Origin: Burkholderiaceae bacterium
GTDB taxonomy: Bacteria > Pseudomonadota > Gammaproteobacteria > Burkholderiales > Burkholderiaceae_C
Reading direction: 5' to 3'
Length of the DNA: 10,480 bases
Assembly: GCA_017853735.1 (NCBI GenBank)
Contig: JAFMJA010000075.1
Coordinates: 1-10,480 of the forward strand
Made by a program: the position numbers and the translations under genes. Each line of letters begins with the position of its first letter. Position 1 is the first letter of the stretch. The notes under the pieces are model-generated. The model saw nothing but the letters and a program-made list of their open reading frames with translations, made no database searches and was not told the DNA's origin. This document shows, in pieces, positions 6,773 to 10,480 of this stretch.

Positions 6773-7747
6773 ATGAAACTTGCACGACGACCCTGGCTGG
6801 CCTTTTGCTGCGCCTTGACCTTTTCTTTTGGAGCCTTGGCCCAGACGGCCTATCCCTCCAAGCCAATTCGCATCATCGTTCCCTTCCCGCCGGGGGGTGG
6901 CAATGATGTGATAGCCAGGGTGGTGGCGCAAAAGCTGAGCGACAAGTTTGGCCAGCAGGTGGTGGTGGACAACCGGGCTGGTGCCAACGGCATTGTGGGC
7001 CTGCAGGCGCTGATGCAGTCTGCACCCGATGGCTACACCCTGGCTGTGGCAGCGGCTGGCCCGATGGCGGTCAACCCCAGCCTGTACCAGAAACTGCCCT
7101 ACGACCCGACCAAGGATTTCGCGCCCATCACCAACCTGGTGAACTTCCCCCTGCTGCTGGTCACCCACCCTTCGGTGCCCGCCAAGACCACCCAGGAACT
7201 GGTGGCCCTGGCCAAGGCCAAACCCAGGCAATTGTTCTTTGCCTCACCCGGTAGCGGCAATTCTGGCCACCTGGCAGGCGAGCTGTTCAACAGCATGGCC
7301 AATGTGCAGACCGTGCATGTGCCCTACAAGGGCCAGGGCCCGGCGCTGTCTGATCTGATTGCCGGTCAGGTGCAGATGCTCTACAGCAGCATCCCTTCGG
7401 TCCTGCCACAAGTTCGCTCGGGACAACTCAACGCGATTGCCGTGGGCAGCGCCAAGCGCCTGGCCTCGCTGCCAGATATCCCCACCATTTCCGAATCCGG
7501 TGTGCCCGGCTACGAAGCCTATTCCTGGGTGGGCTTGGTGGCACCCGCCAAGACGCCCCGCGACATCATCCAGAAACTCAATGGTGAAATTGCCGACATC
7601 CTGCGCCAGAAGGATGTGGCTGAAAAACTGCTCGGCCAAGGCGCCATTCCGATTGGTGATTCGCCCGAACAATTTGCCCAGTACATCCGGGCCGAGATCG
7701 ACAAATGGGGCGCGGTGGTGCGATCGGCCAATATCAAGGCCGACTAA
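6773..7747 (+). CDS. Bug-family (TctC-like) periplasmic solute-binding protein
   Basis: This is a 324-residue periplasmic binding protein of the Bug / tripartite tricarboxylate receptor family. It has a signal peptide (basic MKLARRPW, hydrophobic core, cleavage after about ALA at residue 23), then YPSKPIRIIVPFPPGGGND at 27-45, the family hallmark that forms the carboxylate-binding loop. VVDNRAGANG at 64-73, APDGYTL at 84-90, VPYKGQGPALSDLIAGQV at about 183-200 and SLPDIPTISESGVPGYE at about 232-248 are also typical. Members bind carboxylates such as citrate, aspartate, nicotinate or aromatic acids. No TctA or TctB membrane partner is encoded here. Such orphans are very abundant in Burkholderiales and may deliver to a distant transporter or act in sensing. 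It lies 26 bases before the decarboxylase gene, probably in one transcript with it. Confidence 0.95.
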   Translation: MKLARRPWLAFCCALTFSFGALAQTAYPSKPIRIIVPFPPGGGNDVIARVVAQKLSDKFGQQVVVDNRAGANGIVGLQALMQSAPDGYTLAVAAAGPMAVNPSLYQKLPYDPTKDFAPITNLVNFPLLLVTHPSVPAKTTQELVALAKAKPRQLFFASPGSGNSGHLAGELFNSMANVQTVHVPYKGQGPALSDLIAGQVQMLYSSIPSVLPQVRSGQLNAIAVGSAKRLASLPDIPTISESGVPGYEAYSWVGLVAPAKTPRDIIQKLNGEIADILRQKDVAEKLLGQGAIPIGDSPEQFAQYIRAEIDKWGAVVRSANIKAD

Positions 7748-7773
7748 TCTGTATTCAATCAGCAAAGACAAGC

Positions 7774-8241
7774 ATGCCCAAACCTACCCCTACCCCGAAA
7801 ACGAAACCATCGAAAGCCTTTGAGAACGGCCTGGCCATGCGCAGCAAAGTACTGGGGCCTGACTATGTCAAACGCTCTTTTGCAACTGCAGACGACCTCA
7901 ATCAGCCCTTCCAGCAATTAGCCACTGAGTTTGCCTGGGGCAGTGTCTGGACCCGGCCTGGCTTGTCCCTGCACAACCGCAGCCTGGCCACGCTCTCCAT
8001 GTGCATTGCACTCAACCGACCAGAGGAATTGCGCATCCACCTGCGGGGCGCGGTGCGCAACGGGGTGAGCCGGGAGGAAATTCGCGAGCTGCTGCTGCAT
8101 TCCTTTCTCTACTGCGGCGGCCCCGCAGCGCTTGATGCCTACCGGGTGGTACGCGAGGAGTTGCCCCTGATCGAAAAAAGCGAGGCGTCGGGCAAAAGCG
8201 CCGGACAAAAGAAAAAGCCAATCAAGCGCAGCCGCCCCTGA
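7774..8241 (+). CDS. Carboxymuconolactone decarboxylase family protein, PcaC-like
   Basis: This is a 155-residue cytoplasmic protein matching the 4-carboxymuconolactone decarboxylase (PcaC) group closely. VLGPDYVKRS is at about 26-35, EFAWGSVWTRPGL at 52-64, ALNRPEELRIHLRGAVRNG at 79-97, EEIRELLLHSFLYCGGPAALDA at about 101-122, then the helix ending near VREELPL. PcaC decarboxylates 4-carboxymuconolactone to beta-ketoadipate enol-lactone in protocatechuate catabolism. It differs from the usual compact PcaC (about 130 residues) in a Pro/Thr/Lys-rich N-terminus and a Lys/Ser-rich tail of about 22 residues. No pcaB or pcaD is adjacent, so it may act on a related substrate. The ATG at 7774 has only a weak AAAGA site; the ATG at 7837 (MRSKVLG) is the alternative and would remove most of the odd N-terminus. 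Confidence 0.88.
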   Translation: MPKPTPTPKTKPSKAFENGLAMRSKVLGPDYVKRSFATADDLNQPFQQLATEFAWGSVWTRPGLSLHNRSLATLSMCIALNRPEELRIHLRGAVRNGVSREEIRELLLHSFLYCGGPAALDAYRVVREELPLIEKSEASGKSAGQKKKPIKRSRP

Positions 8242-8307
8242 ATTCAGCCAAGCTGATCTTGCAATCGGGATTGACAGCCGCGACGAACACGCCATCACGC
8301 CGAGGGA

Positions 8308-9267
8308 TTAAGGCTTATTTTTGCTCGCCTTAGGCGCAAGGCCTGCCATTGCACCCAGCACTTCGGCGGTGGATGCGGTATCGCTTAGCCCCAGGCCTTG
8401 CGCCATGGCAGCGGTGTAGACCGAGGCGCAGGTCGTGAACAGCGGGGTGGGGCAATCCACTGACTTGGCCATCTGACCGATGACCTCCATGTCTTTCTGC
8501 CAGACCTCGACCTTCATGGTCGGGGGGGTGTATTCCTGCCGCACCATCATGGCCATGCGCAGCCGCATCACCCCGGTGCCCAGCACCGGGCTTTGGCCAA
8601 AGAGTTCCAGCACCTGGGCCGGATCCAGGCCCATCTTGCGCGCCAGGGTTACGGACTCGGCATAGGCCACGTTGTAGATGGCCACCAGGTGGTTGGCAGC
8701 AAACTTCATCTTGGTACCATTGCCGAATTCCCCCAGATATGGCACCTGGTCGGTGAAGGCGCGCAGTATGGCCAGCACCTGGTCGTAGGCTGCACGCTCG
8801 CCGCTGGCGTAGATGGTCCAGGCCCGCTCCTTGAGGCGCACAGCTGTGCCGCTGATCGGGCAATCCAGCACCACCCGGCCAGCGCGCCGTAGCACTTGCT
8901 CAGACTGGTTTTTGTCATCCAGGGTCAGAGTGCTGGTTTCCACCACCACTTGCGGCTTGCGCCCGCGCTTGCGCGGCGCTGCCGCAATGGCCTGGCTCAC
9001 ATCGGCCAGTGCCTTGGCGCTGGCTACCGAAACAATCACCACTTCAGCATGGGCAGCCACAGCGGTGTTGTCGGCCATCACCTGGCCACCAGCTTTCTTC
9101 AGGCGCGCCCTGGCTTTGGCGTCGAGATCGTAGCCACAGACCGGATAGCCCTGGCGCAACATCTCTTCAGCCATGGTGCCACCCATGATGCCCAGGCCAA
9201 TCACGCCAATCAGCGGTTTCTTAGCCGAATGCGCTGCTGCGCGCGTCGATTTTTTCGCTGCCGTCAT
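8308..9267 (-). CDS. NAD(P)-dependent beta-hydroxyacid dehydrogenase (3-hydroxyisobutyrate dehydrogenase-like)
   Basis: This is a 319-residue cytoplasmic oxidoreductase of the beta-hydroxyacid dehydrogenase family (GarR, 3-hydroxyisobutyrate, 6-phosphogluconate type). The N-terminal Rossmann fold shows GVIGLGIMGGTMAEEMLRQG from residue 21, with GYD at 45-47; the aspartate suggests NAD preference. DCPISG at 135-140 corresponds to the substrate-binding DAPVSGG motif, but the second glycine is replaced (SGTAVR). The catalytic-type lysine is in GTKMKFAANH (Lys188, Asn192), followed by the all-helical domain with KDMEVIGQMA at 258-267. It carries about 18 extra Lys/Ala-rich N-terminal residues. 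The ATG at 9267 is preferred over a TTG at 9288. It is convergent with the decarboxylase gene and divergent from the second AroE-like gene. It probably oxidises or reduces a hydroxy acid intermediate; the substrate is not readable. Confidence 0.9.
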   Translation of the reverse strand: MTAAKKSTRAAAHSAKKPLIGVIGLGIMGGTMAEEMLRQGYPVCGYDLDAKARARLKKAGGQVMADNTAVAAHAEVVIVSVASAKALADVSQAIAAAPRKRGRKPQVVVETSTLTLDDKNQSEQVLRRAGRVVLDCPISGTAVRLKERAWTIYASGERAAYDQVLAILRAFTDQVPYLGEFGNGTKMKFAANHLVAIYNVAYAESVTLARKMGLDPAQVLELFGQSPVLGTGVMRLRMAMMVRQEYTPPTMKVEVWQKDMEVIGQMAKSVDCPTPLFTTCASVYTAAMAQGLGLSDTASTAEVLGAMAGLAPKASKNKP

Positions 9268-9447
9268 ATTGAATCCATCTCTTATCAATGCGGGCAGATT
9301 CTATGCGTCTTGAAATAGGCCAAGATAGGCACAGGGACTGGGGTTGACTCATCCACGAAGCGAGATACGAGCAACGGCAAAGAAAACCAATGTCAAGGTT
9401 ATGATCTGCCGCTTTTGAAAGTCCTCCAAGCCGGAGCAAATCACAAC
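9268..9447. promoter_or_regulatory. Divergent gap between dehydrogenase genes
   Basis: This 180-bp gap must contain promoters for both flanking genes. A TTGACT at 9344-9349 is a good -35 by itself, but no -10 stands 16-18 bases beyond it. TATGAT at 9400-9405 is a fair -10 without a -35. No copy of the operator motif from 5735-5771 is present, so these genes may not be under the same direct control. Confidence 0.3.
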
Positions 9448-10257
9448 ATGCTGGATCAGCTCAACGGCGCCACCCGTGTGCACTACATCGTGGGCGACCC
9501 GATCGCCCAGGTCAGGTCGCCCGCTGGCGTCACCCAGGCTTTTGTCGAGCAAGGCCATAACGCCATTGTGATTCCGGCGCAGGTGTCGCCAAAAGATCTG
9601 TCCCGATGGCTGGCAGGCGTATCGTTCGCCCGCAATGTGGACGGCATCATTGTCACCGTGCCGCACAAGTTTGCCTGTTTTGAGCTGTGCACCACCAGCT
9701 CCGAACGGGCTGGCTTTCTGCGTGCGGTCAACACCATGCGCCGCAATGCCGATGGCAGCTGGCATGGCGACATGTTCGACGGCCTGGGCTATGTCGCTGC
9801 CATGCGCCAGAAAGGATGCGAACCCGCGGGTAAGCGCGCCTTGCTGATTGGTGCGGGCGGTGCAGGCACTGCCATCGCCCATGCCCTGCTCAGCGCCGGC
9901 GTGGGTGAATTGGCAATCCACGATGCCGACCCGGTGCGCCGCGACTCCCTGGTTCAGCGTCTGCAGACACTGGGCCTGGGCCGGGTCAGTGTGGGCACTG
10001 ACAATCCACGCGGCTTTGACATCGCGCTCAATGCCACTCCGATGAGCATGAAAGATGGCGACCCCCTGCCGATTGACGCCAGCCATTTTTCGCCGGCCAT
10101 GCTGGTCGGCTGCGTGGTCACTCTGCCGGCTGTGCCACCGATGATCGAGAGGGCACGTGCCACGGGGTGCCAGACTATCACTGGCACCGATATGTTTGCC
10201 CAGGTGCGCGAGCTGATGGTCGGGTTTTTATTGGCAGAAGGAGCCTGCCGCCCATGA
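9448..10257 (+). CDS. Divergent shikimate/quinate dehydrogenase-like protein (second AroE paralogue)
   Basis: This is a 269-residue two-domain AroE-fold oxidoreductase, clearly distinct from the paralogue 5 kb to the left. Conserved points are VGDPIAQVRSP at 15-25, IVTVPHK with catalytic-type Lys74, AVNT with Asn95, Asp111, GAGGAGTA at 135-142, LNATPMSM at 194-201, and GTDMFAQV with Gln252. Key departures are Val22 where shikimate dehydrogenases have the first HSxSP serine, MFDG instead of NTDG around Asp111, and VTLPAVPPM replacing the YxPxxTPLL strand. After the second strand HDAD at 158-161 replaces the NRT clamp, suggesting NAD rather than NADP. It probably oxidises a related but different hydroxy acid. 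The ATG at 9448 has GGAG eleven bases upstream; a TTG at 9415 is an alternative. Confidence 0.87.
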   Translation: MLDQLNGATRVHYIVGDPIAQVRSPAGVTQAFVEQGHNAIVIPAQVSPKDLSRWLAGVSFARNVDGIIVTVPHKFACFELCTTSSERAGFLRAVNTMRRNADGSWHGDMFDGLGYVAAMRQKGCEPAGKRALLIGAGGAGTAIAHALLSAGVGELAIHDADPVRRDSLVQRLQTLGLGRVSVGTDNPRGFDIALNATPMSMKDGDPLPIDASHFSPAMLVGCVVTLPAVPPMIERARATGCQTITGTDMFAQVRELMVGFLLAEGACRP

Positions 10258-10331
10258 ATATTTTTTACTGTTGTTCCAAGAGCCTTGGCATGATTGCAGC
10301 CGCAGCCGTTACCACCAAAATATGGTTGTGA
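10254..10331 (+). CDS. Possible 25-codon small ORF overlapping the AroE-like stop
   Basis: An ATG at 10254 overlaps the stop of the preceding gene as ATGA and opens a 25-codon frame (MNIFYCCSKSLGMIAAAAVT at the start, ending KIWL). An AGGAG lies about ten bases upstream, inside the loop of a small hairpin (GGCAG 10233-10237, CTGCC 10245-10249). It resembles no protein I know. The overlap and ribosome site could be chance. It could also be a coupled leader peptide or simply the spacer before the CoA-transferase gene. Confidence 0.25.
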   Translation: MNIFYCCSKSLGMIAAAAVTTKIWL

Positions 10332-10340
10332 GCTATTTTC

Positions 10341-10346
10341 GAGGAA
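10341..10346 (+). promoter_or_regulatory. Ribosome binding site of the CoA-transferase gene
   Basis: GAGGAA lies ten bases before the ATG at 10357 and supports that start. No promoter is obvious in the roughly 100 bases after the AroE-like gene, so the CoA-transferase is probably co-transcribed with it. Confidence 0.6.
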
Positions 10347-10356
10347 AGAAATCATC

Positions 10357-10480
10357 ATGAGTTTGAATCAGCAGGCGCACAGCAGCGCCAATGCGCACAA
10401 ACCGCTGTCCGGCTTGCTGGTGGTCGCCCTTGAGCAAGCGGTTGCCGCACCTTATTGCAGTTCGCGTCTGGCCGATGCGG
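10357..10480 (+). CDS. CaiB/BaiF family III CoA-transferase (partial, cut by right edge)
   Basis: Forty-one codons are visible. After a hydrophilic leader of about 17 residues, the sequence LSGLLVVALEQAVAAPYCSS followed by RLADA is the standard N-terminal strand-helix of family III CoA-transferases, which usually reads LxGxRVLDLxxxxAGPxxxxxLADxGA. These enzymes move CoA between carboxylic acids and often activate an acid at the entry or end of a catabolic route. Here it follows the second AroE-like gene by 99 bases in the same direction. The rest, including the catalytic aspartate, lies outside the window, so the substrate cannot be judged. Confidence 0.85.
   Translation, partial: MSLNQQAHSSANAHKPLSGLLVVALEQAVAAPYCSSRLADA

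Noticed and set aside
8242..8307. Bidirectional terminator between the convergent decarboxylase and dehydrogenase genes
   Set aside because: The TTTTT at about 8318-8322 has no good GC-rich stem before it on either strand. CGCC-TTA-GGCG at about 8327-8337 lies inside the dehydrogenase coding end and is not followed by a T-run.
9344..9372. TTGACT considered as the -35 of a promoter for the second AroE-like gene
   Set aside because: No TATAAT-like hexamer occurs 16-18 bases downstream; the nearest candidates are at the wrong spacing.

Overview
This GC-rich, densely packed window looks like a chromosomal catabolic island from a betaproteobacterium of the Burkholderiales, probably Comamonadaceae-like. 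The taxonomy is inferred from the pairing of a Liv-type ABC transporter with a Bug-family (tripartite tricarboxylate type) binding protein, from the codon usage, and from the gene content. I see no tRNA, rRNA, CRISPR, insertion sequence or phage gene.

Layout. The left half is one minus-strand operon, transcribed from about 5.6 kb toward position 1. Its order is: periplasmic binding protein (4400-5536), AroE-type shikimate dehydrogenase (3518-4360), LigI-like amidohydrolase or lactonase (2681-3508), then livH, livM, livG and the first codons of a livF-like ATPase that runs off the left edge. The two enzymes are inserted between the binding protein and the membrane subunits. The last genes are joined by 4-base ATGA overlaps or very short gaps.

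Across a 308-bp intergenic region, a PcaR/PcaU/PobR-type IclR regulator (5845-6636) is transcribed the other way. This region contains a perfect 17-bp palindrome whose core closely resembles the known PcaR-type operator. A second, 13/15-matching copy lies exactly 21 bp away. A separate perfect 18-bp palindrome sits just before the regulator's start codon.

Downstream of the regulator on the plus strand are an orphan Bug-family solute-binding protein (6773-7747), with its own TATAAT -10 box, and a PcaC-like carboxymuconolactone decarboxylase (7774-8241). A convergent minus-strand beta-hydroxyacid dehydrogenase (8308-9267) follows. Divergent from that is a plus-strand set: a second, very divergent AroE-like dehydrogenase (9448-10257), a possible 25-codon ORF, and the start of a CaiB/BaiF family III CoA-transferase (10357 to the right edge).

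How it may work together (inference). Two uptake systems bring in an organic acid, probably an aromatic, hydroaromatic or lactone-type acid. Two AroE-fold dehydrogenases, a LigI-like hydrolase, a carboxymuconolactone-type decarboxylase, a beta-hydroxyacid dehydrogenase and a CoA-transferase would then process it. The PcaR-like regulator would sense the substrate or an intermediate. The complete beta-ketoadipate pathway is not here (no pcaB, pcaD, pcaGH or pcaIJ), so the true substrate is open. This could be an undescribed hydroaromatic or dicarboxylate pathway.
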